Source: a virus. Taken from it: DNA of 49,357 nt. A program made the translations under genes and the position numbers. Positions 40,334 through 46,886 of the stretch are shown here, one piece after another. Under the pieces are notes generated by a model. It searched no databases. It was not told where the DNA came from and saw only the letters and a list, made by a program, of their open reading frames with translations. Every line of letters starts with the position of its first letter. Positions within the stretch are counted from its first letter, which is position 1. The DNA lies in IMG/VR virus record IMGVR_UViG_3300018416_000024, positions 1 through 49,357 of that record; one strand, written 5' to 3'.

Positions 40334-40567
40334 ATGGAAGTTGCAATAATTTGGTTTTTGTCTATGTACGGCATGGGTGAATATATCAAGAAAGTGGATA
40401 ACCACAACAAAACTCTTGGTGCATATATCGCCCGTGTCGATGAAGAAATGAATAAAATAGACGAGAAGTTTATAGGACTAGCAGCATCTCATTCTGCAGT
40501 CGCTGCTCGTCAAAAGGTTCAACATGATAGACTCGAACAGAGGATTGAAGTGTTGGAAGGCGAATGA
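40334..40567 (+). CDS. Small coiled-coil protein
   Basis: Start ATG 40334 after AAAGGAAA, 14 bp past the tRNA. An ATG at 40310 lies inside the tRNA and is rejected. The 77-aa protein has a hydrophobic N-terminus and a coiled coil (VDEEMNKIDEKFIGL, RLEQRIEVLEGE). No family recognised. Confidence 0.6.
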   Translation: MEVAIIWFLSMYGMGEYIKKVDNHNKTLGAYIARVDEEMNKIDEKFIGLAASHSAVAARQKVQHDRLEQRIEVLEGE

Positions 40568-40734
40568 GGAAAGCCTGCAATATCGCAAACGTACTCAAGC
40601 AAACCCTATATGTGGTTAGAGGCGCGTCGGACATATAGGTCGGTAGAAAGCACTGGTACCGTAAAAAAACCCAGTCGGTTGTTGCATACGTAAAATGCAA
40701 ATAGGAAGGGGAGCTCTGCAGAAGCTCCCCTTTT
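40568..40734 (+). ncRNA. Candidate structured noncoding RNA ending in a terminator
   Basis: About 165 nt without a gene between 40567 and 40777 holds several perfect helices: a 9-bp stem CCTATATGT/ACATATAGG (40605-40613/40631-40639), ACTGG/CCAGT (40652-40656/40671-40675), TTGCAT/ATGCAA (40682-40687/40695-40700) and a strong terminator. The chain of hairpins, GC content above its surroundings and the terminal T-run suggest a stable small RNA or a structured 3' end. Its own promoter is not evident. Function unknown. Confidence 0.55.
40706..40734 (+). terminator. Rho-independent terminator
   Basis: Ten-bp perfect stem AAGGGGAGCT/AGCTCCCCTT (40706-40715/40723-40732) with loop CTGCAGA, followed by the T-run at 40731-40734. 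Confidence 0.88.
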
Positions 40735-40776
40735 GATAAATATAGTTTAATCATAATAATAAAGATAGGTTAAACT

Positions 40777-41265
40777 ATGCAACAAAATAAGTACGATGTA
40801 ACTGTAATAAAAGTAGTTGATGGTGATACCGTTGATGTGGATATCGATTTAGGATTTGGTATTTGTCTAAAGGACGAACGCGTAAGAATTATGGGAATAG
40901 ATACGCCCGAATCTCGTACGTCTGATAGAGTTGAAGACTTGTTTGGTGAAGCTGCTAAAGCTCGTTTAAAAGAACTTATGAAGCATGGCGGGAAACTTAT
41001 CACGACAGAAGATAAGCATGGCGAAGATATGAAGGGTAAGTTCGGCCGAGTTCTAGGTGATTTCGAAGTAGACTATCACGGTGAAATGAAACGTGTTACC
41101 GAAATCATGGAACTAGAAGGCCATTGCGTACCTTATTTTGGTGGAAGTAAAGAAGAAACACAAGCAGCTCATATGGTCAATAGAGCTCGTCTTATAGCTG
41201 AAGGTATCGTATCACAAGAAGATGTTGATGCAGCTCAAGCTAAAATGGATAAGAAAAAGAAATGA
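40777..41265 (+). CDS. Staphylococcal-nuclease-like (thermonuclease) protein
   Basis: This 162-aa protein has the SNase fold signature: VDGDTVDVDIDLGFG (calcium aspartate region), RVRIMGIDTPESRT (catalytic arginine R and IDTPE), then KFGRVLGDFEVD (second arginine). The C-terminal half is helical with a Lys tail. No signal peptide, so it acts in the cytoplasm, perhaps on host nucleic acid. From memory, SNase-like genes occur in several T4-like phages. Confidence 0.8.
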   Translation: MQQNKYDVTVIKVVDGDTVDVDIDLGFGICLKDERVRIMGIDTPESRTSDRVEDLFGEAAKARLKELMKHGGKLITTEDKHGEDMKGKFGRVLGDFEVDYHGEMKRVTEIMELEGHCVPYFGGSKEETQAAHMVNRARLIAEGIVSQEDVDAAQAKMDKKKK

Positions 41266-41378
41266 ATCGAGAAGAGTTAGAACGTTATATTGCCAAGTAT
41301 AAAGAACACGAAGCAAATAGAACTTCTACTTTTGACCGTAATGAATATTATTGGAAAAAGCTGATGGAGAAAAAATAG
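41262..41378 (+). CDS. 38-aa basic/acidic small protein
   Basis: Starts in an ATGA overlap with the nuclease gene, reading MNREELERYIAKYKEHEANR and ending YYWKKLMEKK. Helical. Its stop TAG overlaps a GTG start (TAGTG) of the next gene. No family recognised. Confidence 0.5.
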   Translation: MNREELERYIAKYKEHEANRTSTFDRNEYYWKKLMEKK

Positions 41379-41641
41379 TGTCAGAAGATTTATTTGATTT
41401 TGGTTTTACAGCCGTAGATGAAGATGAGCTGGAAGCAGTTCGAAAAGCAACTACTGCGGCCGTTAAAATAGAGGCTGCAGCCTCCACTACGCAAGACAAA
41501 CTTGACAATTTGTACAATGCAGTGATTCCTCTGATTAATAATTTAAAGAAGAATCCTGAAAAAGAGTATATACTTTGGCCAAATAGACTGGCCAAAGTAG
41601 AGGCCTTTGAAAGCAGGTTACAAGAAATATATTCTGGTTAA
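41378..41641 (+). CDS. Conserved T4-like phage protein with GTG start
   Basis: Translation from GTG 41378 (TAGTG overlap) gives (M)SEDLFDFGFTAVDEDELEAV, the N-terminus I remember for a conserved marine T4-like protein; an ATG at 41351 would add nine unlikely residues. The 87-aa product is helical and ends ILWPNRLAKVEAFESRLQEI. Function unknown. It converges with the minus-strand genes, overlapping by 4 bp. Confidence 0.72.
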   Translation: MSEDLFDFGFTAVDEDELEAVRKATTAAVKIEAAASTTQDKLDNLYNAVIPLINNLKKNPEKEYILWPNRLAKVEAFESRLQEIYSG

Positions 41642-42048
41642 GATTTGTCTTTTCCTTTGGAATAAGCCTGAGCCCCAAAGAAAGCGGCTACTAAACCGGC
41701 TATAGCTACAAAGTATGTAGGAGCAATATCTCCGATTACTTTAGCTGCACTATCTACACCAAATATGGTTGTAAGTAAAATAAGTACAGGATACAAAAGC
41801 ATACCCCATAGAGCGAACCATGCCATAGATCTAATTTGATCTTCTTTGGCATCTTCGTTCTCTTGCATTTTCTTTTTATGTTCCCATTCTGCTATTTCTT
41901 TAGCACGAGCCATTTCTTCGTCAGTGATAACTCCATCGCCATCTGCATCTAGATGAGCATATATGGAATCAGCCTGCATCATTTTGGCTTCTTGTTTTTT
42001 AGATTCTTTAGTTGCCATTTCTACTCCAAATGCGTTTTTCTCAGCCAT
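41638..42048 (-). CDS. Membrane protein with EF-hand-like loop
   Basis: This 136-aa minus-strand protein has an EF-hand loop DADGDGVITDEEM (calcium-ligand D/E positions intact), a charged linker, and two C-terminal hydrophobic segments (SMAWFALWGMLLYPVLILLT and TYFVAIAGLVAAFFGAQ). From memory, this layout occurs in marine T4-like phages. Third gene of a minus-strand trio; possibly part of a lysis or membrane module. Confidence 0.7.
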   Translation of the reverse strand: MAEKNAFGVEMATKESKKQEAKMMQADSIYAHLDADGDGVITDEEMARAKEIAEWEHKKKMQENEDAKEDQIRSMAWFALWGMLLYPVLILLTTIFGVDSAAKVIGDIAPTYFVAIAGLVAAFFGAQAYSKGKDKS

Positions 42049-42304
42049 CTTCTTCGTATAGCTCTTCTACATAAACATCATCATCGCCAGCCGATGTGCC
42101 CATTATAGCATTACCAAATTCTGCGGCTGCCCATGTCATTACTAAGATTGCTAATAAACCAATAAAGACCCATTTCATTTTCATGTCGTCGACGATCATT
42201 TTAATTCCGATCATCTCGTTACCAAGAACACGAAATTGTAATTCCATCTTGCCTTCAGGTGTCAAATCATCAGGATTCATATTTGTCAATTTATCATCAG
42301 CCAT
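42041..42304 (-). CDS. Small membrane protein
   Basis: Start at ATG 42304 (minus), with GGAAAGCGGAA upstream. The 87-aa product has a charged N-terminal half and one transmembrane segment (WVFIGLLAILVMTWAAAEF), then an acidic tail. Overlaps both neighbours in the trio by 8 bp. Confidence 0.65.
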   Translation of the reverse strand: MADDKLTNMNPDDLTPEGKMELQFRVLGNEMIGIKMIVDDMKMKWVFIGLLAILVMTWAAAEFGNAIMGTSAGDDDVYVEELYEEDG

Positions 42305-42476
42305 TATGTTCCGCTTTCCATAGTGTCCATGCACCGTATGCTACACCTGCCCAAGCGGCGATGTGAGTCATTGGTCCACCAAGCGCTACGAGTAAACCTA
42401 ACGCGGCGATAAGAGCTCCGTCTAAAGATGTTCTTTCTTTTACACGAGCCATGACCCAGTTTTTAATCATATCCAT
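42297..42476 (-). CDS. 59-aa two-segment membrane protein, holin-like
   Basis: The first gene of the minus-strand trio starts at ATG 42476 with AAAGGAGGG upstream. It reads MDMIKNWVMARVKERTSLDG, then two hydrophobic stretches (ALIAALGLLVALGGPMTHIA and AWAGVAYGAWTLW). Size and topology fit a small holin, and the neighbours are membrane proteins. No direct holin signature. Confidence 0.62.
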   Translation of the reverse strand: MDMIKNWVMARVKERTSLDGALIAALGLLVALGGPMTHIAAWAGVAYGAWTLWKAEHNG

Positions 42477-42510
42477 AATACCCTCCTTTAAATTGTGGTA
42501 TGGATTTATT

Positions 42511-42518
42511 TATAAATA
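42511..42518 (+). promoter_or_regulatory. T4-type late promoter (TATAAATA)
   Basis: Perfect TATAAATA directly after the divergent minus-strand trio, 23 bp before the ATG at 42542, with GGGAGA in the leader. It shares the intergenic gap with the start region of the minus-strand genes. Confidence 0.7.
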
Positions 42519-42541
42519 ATTATTCCGGGAGATCAAATAAA

Positions 42542-42703
42542 ATGCAAGAGCGTTATCATAATTATATTTTAAGAATGTTAAGAGAGGAACGTGAAAATGA
42601 ATTGGCTAGAGATAGACAAGATAATATGGAACATGATATCAGCATGGAATGGATCAGACACTTCGAAAAAAGATCTTCTAAAAGCAATAGCCAAGAAATT
42701 TAA
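42542..42703 (+). CDS. 53-aa charged helical protein
   Basis: Start at ATG 42542 (GGGAGA upstream, late promoter before it); the ATG at 42500 lies upstream of the promoter and is rejected. It reads MQERYHNYILRMLREERENE and ends KRSSKSNSQEI. It shares 113 bp with the next ORF in another frame; both could be real. Confidence 0.55.
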   Translation: MQERYHNYILRMLREERENELARDRQDNMEHDISMEWIRHFEKRSSKSNSQEI

Positions 42704-42773
42704 TTGGACAGAAAAGCAAACAATAATTGCTTGTCAACGCCATTTTAATATGTACAATAAAAAGAATATGTGA
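42591..42773 (+). CDS. 60-aa overlapping helical protein
   Basis: This ORF overlaps most of the 42542 gene in another frame and reads MKMNWLEIDKIIWNMISAWN. The non-overlapping part, KKFNWTEKQTIIACQRHFN, looks like a folded amphipathic helix, supporting expression. GAGAGGAACGTG (42581-42592) provides a ribosome-binding site. Confidence 0.5.
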   Translation: MKMNWLEIDKIIWNMISAWNGSDTSKKDLLKAIAKKFNWTEKQTIIACQRHFNMYNKKNM

Positions 42774-42800
42774 TAGAATAACCCTAGTGAAGGAGTTATC

Positions 42801-43364
42801 ATGAATATATTTGTATTACATAAAAACCCAGTTTTTGCGGCTCAACTACAGTGTGATAAACATGTAGTAAAAATGATTGTAGAGTCTGCTCAAATGTTAT
42901 CCACAGCGCATCGTATGCTCGATGGCTATATGGAAATGCGACCATCTAAATCTGGTAAGCGCATGGTCAAATATTGGGTTCATAAAAATAATAATCTTGA
43001 AAACGTATTATATCGTGCTGTTCATCATGGGCATCCTTGCACTGTGTGGACAATGGAAACAAATGCTAATTACGAATGGCATTACAAGCACTTCGTAGCT
43101 TTGTGCGATGAATATCAGCATCGCTATAATAAAGTACATTCGACAGATACGCTTTTGCGGGAGGTATTACGTCGAGCGCCATCAAATACTAATTGGTCAA
43201 ATCAATATACACCATTTGCTCTTGCTATGCAACACGAACCCCAATGCATTCACGAAGATGATCCGGTTCGTTCATATCAAGAGTATTACCAAACCAAACA
43301 AGATAGATTTAAAATGGTTTGGACAAATCGCAACGTACCTGAATGGTTCAAGGAGGCAGCATAA
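42801..43364 (+). CDS. Conserved phage protein, unknown function
   Basis: This 187-aa protein has a strongly patterned sequence: FAAQLQCDKHVVKMIVESAQ, HGHPCTVWTMETNANYEWHY, and NWSNQYTPFALAMQHEP. From memory, a family with this CDKHVVKM...HPCxxW signature occurs in many phages, without an assigned function. The conserved C, H and W residues suggest an enzyme or nucleotide-binding protein. AAGGAG precedes the start. Confidence 0.7.
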   Translation: MNIFVLHKNPVFAAQLQCDKHVVKMIVESAQMLSTAHRMLDGYMEMRPSKSGKRMVKYWVHKNNNLENVLYRAVHHGHPCTVWTMETNANYEWHYKHFVALCDEYQHRYNKVHSTDTLLREVLRRAPSNTNWSNQYTPFALAMQHEPQCIHEDDPVRSYQEYYQTKQDRFKMVWTNRNVPEWFKEAA

Positions 43365-43519
43365 TGTTAGAAAAAGATAAGTCAAAAGCAAACCGTATGC
43401 TCAGATCATCTGCAGCAAGAACTCGTCGTAAAACACGAAAAGCTATGATGGAAGCTCGAACCTTATCTTTATTTGCACGCCTTAAACGATTACGACGAAA
43501 AAAATCATTAAGTCATTGA
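43364..43519 (+). CDS. 51-aa arginine/lysine-rich protein
   Basis: Starts in a TAATG overlap after AAGGAGG. It reads MLEKDKSKANRMLRSSAART, then further RRKTRK and LKRLRRKKS blocks. Strongly basic, likely nucleic-acid-binding. It ends just before promoter P6. Confidence 0.6.
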   Translation: MLEKDKSKANRMLRSSAARTRRKTRKAMMEARTLSLFARLKRLRRKKSLSH

Positions 43520-43560
43520 TTACAAACAAAAAGAAAATTACATAGTTCGGCGCTTTTTTG

Positions 43561-43589
43561 TGTACATTCACTTCGTAACAGTGTAGGAT
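43561..43589 (+). promoter_or_regulatory. Early promoter P6 (TGTACA-N17-TAGGAT)
   Basis: TGTACA at 43561-43566, 17-bp spacer, TAGGAT at 43584-43589, with the TTCGGCGCTTTTTTG block. The leader has AAAAGGAG before the gene at 43614. Confidence 0.85.
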
Positions 43590-43613
43590 GTATATATGAA
43601 AAGGAGAAATACT

Positions 43614-44021
43614 ATGGAATTTACTTACTCAGATGATCTTTGGTCAGACCTTCACAAAGATGTTCATGGCTTCCGCCCTTCTGCGGTTTTCATGAAAAAT
43701 CTTTTAGCCTTCGACAATGAAACGAAGCAAAATCTTTGGGATGCTCTGTGTGAGCAACTCGAAGAAAACACTAAAGCCGAGCAATCGGCTGAAGTAGTCG
43801 CCATCGAGAAGTTCGAAGCTCGTATCAAAGACATCATCGAGCTTGGTGCTGGTAATCGTACTAACGCTCTTTTGTGGATGACTTCCACTGAAACCTTTTA
43901 TCACATTCAAGATGTCGAACACTTTGTCTGGGAGCAAGGTATTTTGTTTACTGACTATGGTAAACAGCTAGTTAAAGATTTAGCTGCCATTGTCGATTAT
44001 AAGGAGTATGACTATGCATAA
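43614..44021 (+). CDS. Early protein, unknown function
   Basis: Start ATG 43614 after AAAAGGAG; an ATG at 43596 sits in the leader. The 135-aa acidic helical protein has DDLWSDLHKDVHGFRPSAVF, a signature I remember from other phages. Function unknown. Overlaps the next start by 8 bp. Confidence 0.7.
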   Translation: MEFTYSDDLWSDLHKDVHGFRPSAVFMKNLLAFDNETKQNLWDALCEQLEENTKAEQSAEVVAIEKFEARIKDIIELGAGNRTNALLWMTSTETFYHIQDVEHFVWEQGILFTDYGKQLVKDLAAIVDYKEYDYA

Positions 44022-44220
44022 GATGTTGTATTGGAAAGTTGAAGCTTTTATTTTTAAGAATGGCTGTTATGAATTGCAAGAGCATGCCTCAGGATTTAAA
44101 TATGATCAAGCTCGTAGTTACTACTTGGATTTGTATGATTCTAACAAATTTGCAATGGTTAGAATGTCTCGCCTTGATGGCAGCGAAGCCTGGTCAATTG
44201 AAAGCAAGGAGGCAGCATAA
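44014..44220 (+). CDS. Small early protein
   Basis: Start ATG 44014 after AAGGAGT. The 68-aa product (MHKMLYWKVEAFIFKNGCYE) is beta-rich. Coupled to the next gene via TAATG. No family recognised. Confidence 0.6.
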   Translation: MHKMLYWKVEAFIFKNGCYELQEHASGFKYDQARSYYLDLYDSNKFAMVRMSRLDGSEAWSIESKEAA

Positions 44221-44447
44221 TGTATGATCTAGATGTAATCGTAAAAGGTAATGAACTTCCTCGTCATGGTTCTCCTCAGGATCGTGGCAGTGCAGATGCT
44301 TATTATGGTCGTCCATATGATCCTCATTATTATGTTGGTTCTACATATCAGTCTGAACGCGTTGGGAAAGATAATATGACTATCGGTGAGCTCGAAGCTT
44401 ACGAGTATGGTTATGATAACGAAGAAGATCGAAAGGATTGGGGATAA
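44220..44447 (+). CDS. Conserved small phage protein
   Basis: This 75-aa protein has ELPRHGSPQDRGSADAYYGR and PYDPHYYVGSTYQ, a pattern I remember in many phages (often adjacent to the following small genes). AAGGAGG precedes the start. Function unknown. Confidence 0.68.
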   Translation: MYDLDVIVKGNELPRHGSPQDRGSADAYYGRPYDPHYYVGSTYQSERVGKDNMTIGELEAYEYGYDNEEDRKDWG

Positions 44448-44578
44448 TGGAAAAACTAATATATGGTGTTGTAATAACCATAGTTGTTATTCTGTGTACA
44501 CTTTATACGTGGCACATCTGGTCAGATTGCATGGATGAAAATTCTTGGTTTACTTGTGTCAGAATGTTGAGTAGATGA
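44447..44578 (+). CDS. 43-aa single-pass membrane protein
   Basis: Starts in a TAATGG overlap, reading MEKLIYGVVITIVVILCTLY, then a short periplasmic-type tail with two cysteines (SDCMDENSWFTCVRML). A disulphide in the periplasm is plausible. No family recognised. Confidence 0.5.
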   Translation: MEKLIYGVVITIVVILCTLYTWHIWSDCMDENSWFTCVRMLSR

Positions 44579-44682
44579 TCAGTGTAAATGGCAAGATTTT
44601 TAATTGCCTCTATAATGCAATAGAGTATCGAGATTATCTTGATGCTCATTATATAAAAGTGATATGGAATGTATACAGTTGA
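44575..44682 (+). CDS. 35-aa small protein
   Basis: ATGA overlap with the previous gene. It reads MISVNGKIFNCLYNAIEYRD, then YLDAHYIKVIWNVYS. Its end overlaps the next start by 14 bp. No family recognised and it may not be expressed. Confidence 0.4.
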   Translation: MISVNGKIFNCLYNAIEYRDYLDAHYIKVIWNVYS

Positions 44683-44902
44683 ATTTGATGAGGACGAAAC
44701 TCTCATTACGATTTTAGACGATAAGGGAAAATACGACGACGTTTCGGTTTTTCTTTATGATGACGTGGTTTATATTCGTCAATGGAATGAAAAGGATGAT
44801 AGATTTCAGGTTATAGCCTTGACTGATATGATGTATCTTAAATTGATGTCGGCATGGACTTCACCTGAAGGTGCGTTTATTTTGGAAAAAAATTATAAGT
44901 GA
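44669..44902 (+). CDS. Small acidic beta-rich protein
   Basis: This 77-aa protein has YTVEFDEDETLITILDDKGK and FLYDDVVYIRQWNEK. From memory, homologues are common in T4-like phages. Function unknown. Confidence 0.65.
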   Translation: MYTVEFDEDETLITILDDKGKYDDVSVFLYDDVVYIRQWNEKDDRFQVIALTDMMYLKLMSAWTSPEGAFILEKNYK

Positions 44903-44925
44903 TTGATTTTAAACGAAACAAAAAC

Positions 44926-44954
44926 GTGTACATTGCTTTCAACATGCTGTAGGA
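44926..44954 (+). promoter_or_regulatory. Early promoter P7 (TGTACA-N17-TAGGAT)
   Basis: TGTACA at 44926-44931, spacer TTGCTTTCAACATGCTG identical to P1, TAGGAT at 44949-44954. The upstream AAACAAAAACG block matches the P3-P5 subfamily. It drives 44982 and the structured RNA downstream. Confidence 0.85.
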
Positions 44955-44981
44955 TGGTTATATCAAATGAAGGAGAATACT

Positions 44982-45239
44982 ATGAAATTTGCAACTACTC
45001 AATCTGACCGTCTTGCTCTCATCAAAGAAATCGCTGAGCGTAAGAAAAAAATGTCTAAGATTCGTAAACAGTCTGCATCAGTTATCTCTCGTGCCAAGCC
45101 TGTTTCTCGTAAGAAAAAAGATCTTGACATTCCTAAAGAGTCTAATATGTATCACTGGACTGATGCATCTAAATACGCCAAAGAATACTATGGCGAAACA
45201 ATGTTCGAAACTACGAGGTATGATAATGATTGGGATTAA
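44982..45239 (+). CDS. Small basic early protein
   Basis: Start ATG 44982 after AAGGAG; an ATG at 44967 lies in the leader. The 85-aa product is basic in the middle (ERKKKMSKIRKQSASVISRA) and ends NMYHWTDASKYAKEYYG-like. No family recognised. Confidence 0.6.
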   Translation: MKFATTQSDRLALIKEIAERKKKMSKIRKQSASVISRAKPVSRKKKDLDIPKESNMYHWTDASKYAKEYYGETMFETTRYDNDWD

Positions 45240-45318
45240 TGAAATATTTTGGGGCATGATGTTAGGCATGCTCTTAATTGGTATTGACAAATACTTAATA
45301 CCAGGCGGAGTCTATTAA
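45220..45318 (+). CDS. 32-aa hydrophobic microprotein
   Basis: Starts 20 bp inside the previous gene and reads MIMIGINEIFWGMMLGMLLI, then GIDKYLIPGGVY. It is essentially one transmembrane segment. Its stop (45316-45318) coincides with the first base of the structured RNA at 45318. Confidence 0.5.
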   Translation: MIMIGINEIFWGMMLGMLLIGIDKYLIPGGVY

Positions 45319-45515
45319 GACTCTTTTCCTCATACGTCTGTGTAGAGGCGTTGATCAGCTAAAAGCACTATCCCTACGGGAATATATTCGCCTGTGAAAT
45401 ATCAGTGTCGTGAAAGCGTAGGGGTGTTAGTTTCAATCAAACTAGAGCGGCAATGTCAATAAGGCCGTGCGGGGAGATTGGAGATACTAGCTCGGGCGTA
45501 TGAGGAAAGGAGTTT
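45318..45515 (+). ncRNA. Structured leader RNA that buries the next gene's ribosome-binding site
   Basis: A 19-bp helix (45318-45336 with 45497-45515, two G-U, no mismatch) closes a roughly 160-nt interior. The 3' arm contains AGGAAAGGAG, the ribosome-binding site for the ATG at 45519. Internal helices include ATCCCTACG/CGTAGGGGT (45370-45378/45417-45425), TAGTTT/AAACTA (45428-45444) and CGGC/GCCG (45448-45467). Such a layout fits a riboswitch, thermosensor or other structured regulator, or a stable RNA excised from the transcript. No known class was recognised. Confidence 0.7.
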
Positions 45516-45518
45516 ATT

Positions 45519-45725
45519 ATGAGAACTGTACACTATGTAGGGATGGATCACGACACTTATACTCGAGCTCGTAGAGTATTCGGTGGTCCTGCTTACTATC
45601 ACAAACATATGGACGCTAGAGTCTATAGTGAAGTTGGTGATAGTGATGTCGTTATAGTAGGTGATCCTAGAATGCACAAGTATGTATGGGATGCATCTGC
45701 AGTTGATAGGAGGTACACAGATTGA
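45519..45725 (+). CDS. Small protein behind the structured leader
   Basis: This 68-aa protein starts MRTVHYVGMDHDTYTRARRV and has VVIVGDPRMHKYVWDA near the end. Its ribosome-binding site (AGGAAAGGAG) is wholly inside the 19-bp helix of the preceding RNA, so translation should be conditional. No family recognised. Confidence 0.6.
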   Translation: MRTVHYVGMDHDTYTRARRVFGGPAYYHKHMDARVYSEVGDSDVVIVGDPRMHKYVWDASAVDRRYTD

Positions 45726-45928
45726 TTTTTAGTACTAGTCTCATCGATACTCAGGACCATTGGATGGTCGGTACTGAATGGCAATATGCTAAAGGTACTG
45801 TCACCATGCATCCTGAGGGTTTTAGTTGTTCTTGTAAAAAAGCACCACGTAAACCGTGTAACCACATTCGTAATGTTAAGTTACGTATCTATGGCACATT
45901 CGATCAACATTATAAGGAGGCAGCTTAA
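45722..45928 (+). CDS. SWIM-type zinc-finger protein with TTG start
   Basis: A TTG at 45722 overlaps the previous stop (TTGA) after AGGAGGT. The 68-aa protein contains MHPEGFSCSCKKAPRKPCNH (CxC...CxH), the SWIM zinc-finger pattern, which can bind DNA or protein. It ends YGTFDQHYKEAA. Confidence 0.65.
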   Translation: MIFSTSLIDTQDHWMVGTEWQYAKGTVTMHPEGFSCSCKKAPRKPCNHIRNVKLRIYGTFDQHYKEAA

Positions 45929-46269
45929 TGTCTATGCATATGATTAGAGGAGTTCAAGTTCATGGTGTAGGGAAACGCCGTAAGGCGAAACGAAAATCGA
46001 ATAAATTATTAAAGGCGGAAGCCGAACATCAAAAGTTTCTAGATAAACTTGTTTCAGGTAAGTCAAGTTATAGGCCTGACTTACCTGACTATAATTGTGG
46101 TCCTCGTATGACGAGTGATCGTATAGCAGGCAATGGTCTTGCAAAAGAACGTAGTCGCTATACAGGTGATGAAATCGCTGGTATTGTAGTTACACATAAA
46201 TCAAATCTAATGCCAGTTCGTAAAGATAATAAACAAGCAGCTATTGATGCTGCCTCAATGAGGAGATAA
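45928..46269 (+). CDS. Conserved phage protein, unknown function
   Basis: This 113-aa protein has a basic N-terminus (KRRKAKRKSNKLLKAEAEHQ) and a C-terminal segment DEIAGIVVTHKSNLMPVRKD followed by IDAASMRR. From memory, the YTGxxxxGIxxxHKSNxxPV...MRR pattern is a widespread phage family. AAGGAGG precedes the start. Confidence 0.7.
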   Translation: MSMHMIRGVQVHGVGKRRKAKRKSNKLLKAEAEHQKFLDKLVSGKSSYRPDLPDYNCGPRMTSDRIAGNGLAKERSRYTGDEIAGIVVTHKSNLMPVRKDNKQAAIDAASMRR

Positions 46270-46271
46270 TA

Positions 46272-46412
46272 ATGTGGGTAATTAAAGTCGACATGTATGG
46301 TCGACCAACAAACGCCGTAATGCGGCGAATGGAAAATTGCAAGCTTGATCTTGATTCTCATGAATCTCGTTCTAAGTTTGGCTATTGCTATTTGGATTAT
46401 TTAGTCAAATGA
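46272..46412 (+). CDS. 46-aa small protein
   Basis: Starts after GAGGAGA and reads MWVIKVDMYGRPTNAVMRRM, then a C-terminal SKFGYCYLDYLVK. ATGA coupled to the next gene. No family recognised. Confidence 0.55.
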   Translation: MWVIKVDMYGRPTNAVMRRMENCKLDLDSHESRSKFGYCYLDYLVK

Positions 46413-46603
46413 GTGATTATAAAGTTTCGCTTCTTGATCGTCGAGTTCAATATCTCGAAGGCAAGATACAAGATTGGGAGAAAGTCATTGATATACTAAT
46501 GGCCGATCCTACCTTTATGCATACTTTGGGTGTAAAGGAATTGAAAAAGAATCAAAATAAAAACATTGATTCGTCTTATAAAGTAAAGGATCCGTATAAA
46601 TGA
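46409..46603 (+). CDS. Small coiled-coil protein
   Basis: Start in an ATGA overlap (46409), not an ATG at 46385. The 64-aa product has LDRRVQYLEGKIQDWEKVID as a coiled coil. No family recognised. Confidence 0.58.
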   Translation: MSDYKVSLLDRRVQYLEGKIQDWEKVIDILMADPTFMHTLGVKELKKNQNKNIDSSYKVKDPYK

Positions 46604-46860
46604 TTGACTCAAGTTCTCGTGACTATATGGTCACTGAATTAAAGAAACGTGAATGTCGTGTGATATTCAAAAAAGTAAATGGCGAAGAACGAGATATGGT
46701 CTGCACTTTGCAAGAAGGTGTTATTCCATCTACTGATACTAAAGATCCATTCTCGCTTAAAAAAATCAGAGATATCAGCGAAGAAGTAATTCCAGTTTGG
46801 GATACGAAGGCCGAAGGATGGCGCTCATTTCGTGTTGATAGTGTGCTATCTTTTACCTAG
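46600..46860 (+). CDS. WYL_2 (Sm-like SH3) family protein
   Basis: This 86-aa protein has CRVIFKKVNGEERDMVCTLQ and PVWDTKAEGWRSFRVDSVLS, the repeated-strand pattern of the phage DUF2693/WYL_2 Sm-like fold. Such proteins are found next to T4-like replication genes and may bind nucleic acid; the function is not established. ATGA coupled. Confidence 0.7.
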   Translation: MIDSSSRDYMVTELKKRECRVIFKKVNGEERDMVCTLQEGVIPSTDTKDPFSLKKIRDISEEVIPVWDTKAEGWRSFRVDSVLSFT

Positions 46861-46868
46861 TATAAATA
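46861..46868 (+). promoter_or_regulatory. T4-type late promoter (TATAAATA)
   Basis: Perfect TATAAATA immediately after the WYL_2-like gene and 18 bp before the ATG at 46887, with AAGGAG in the leader. Confidence 0.75.
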
Positions 46869-46886
46869 AGCATTTAAGGAGTTCTT

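Noticed and set aside
40566-40735. RNase P RNA, because GAGGAAAG occurs at 40566
   Set aside because: The GAGGAAAG overlaps the upstream stop codon, the segment is far too short, and no CR-V-like ACAGAANCCGG or P4 3' strand is present.
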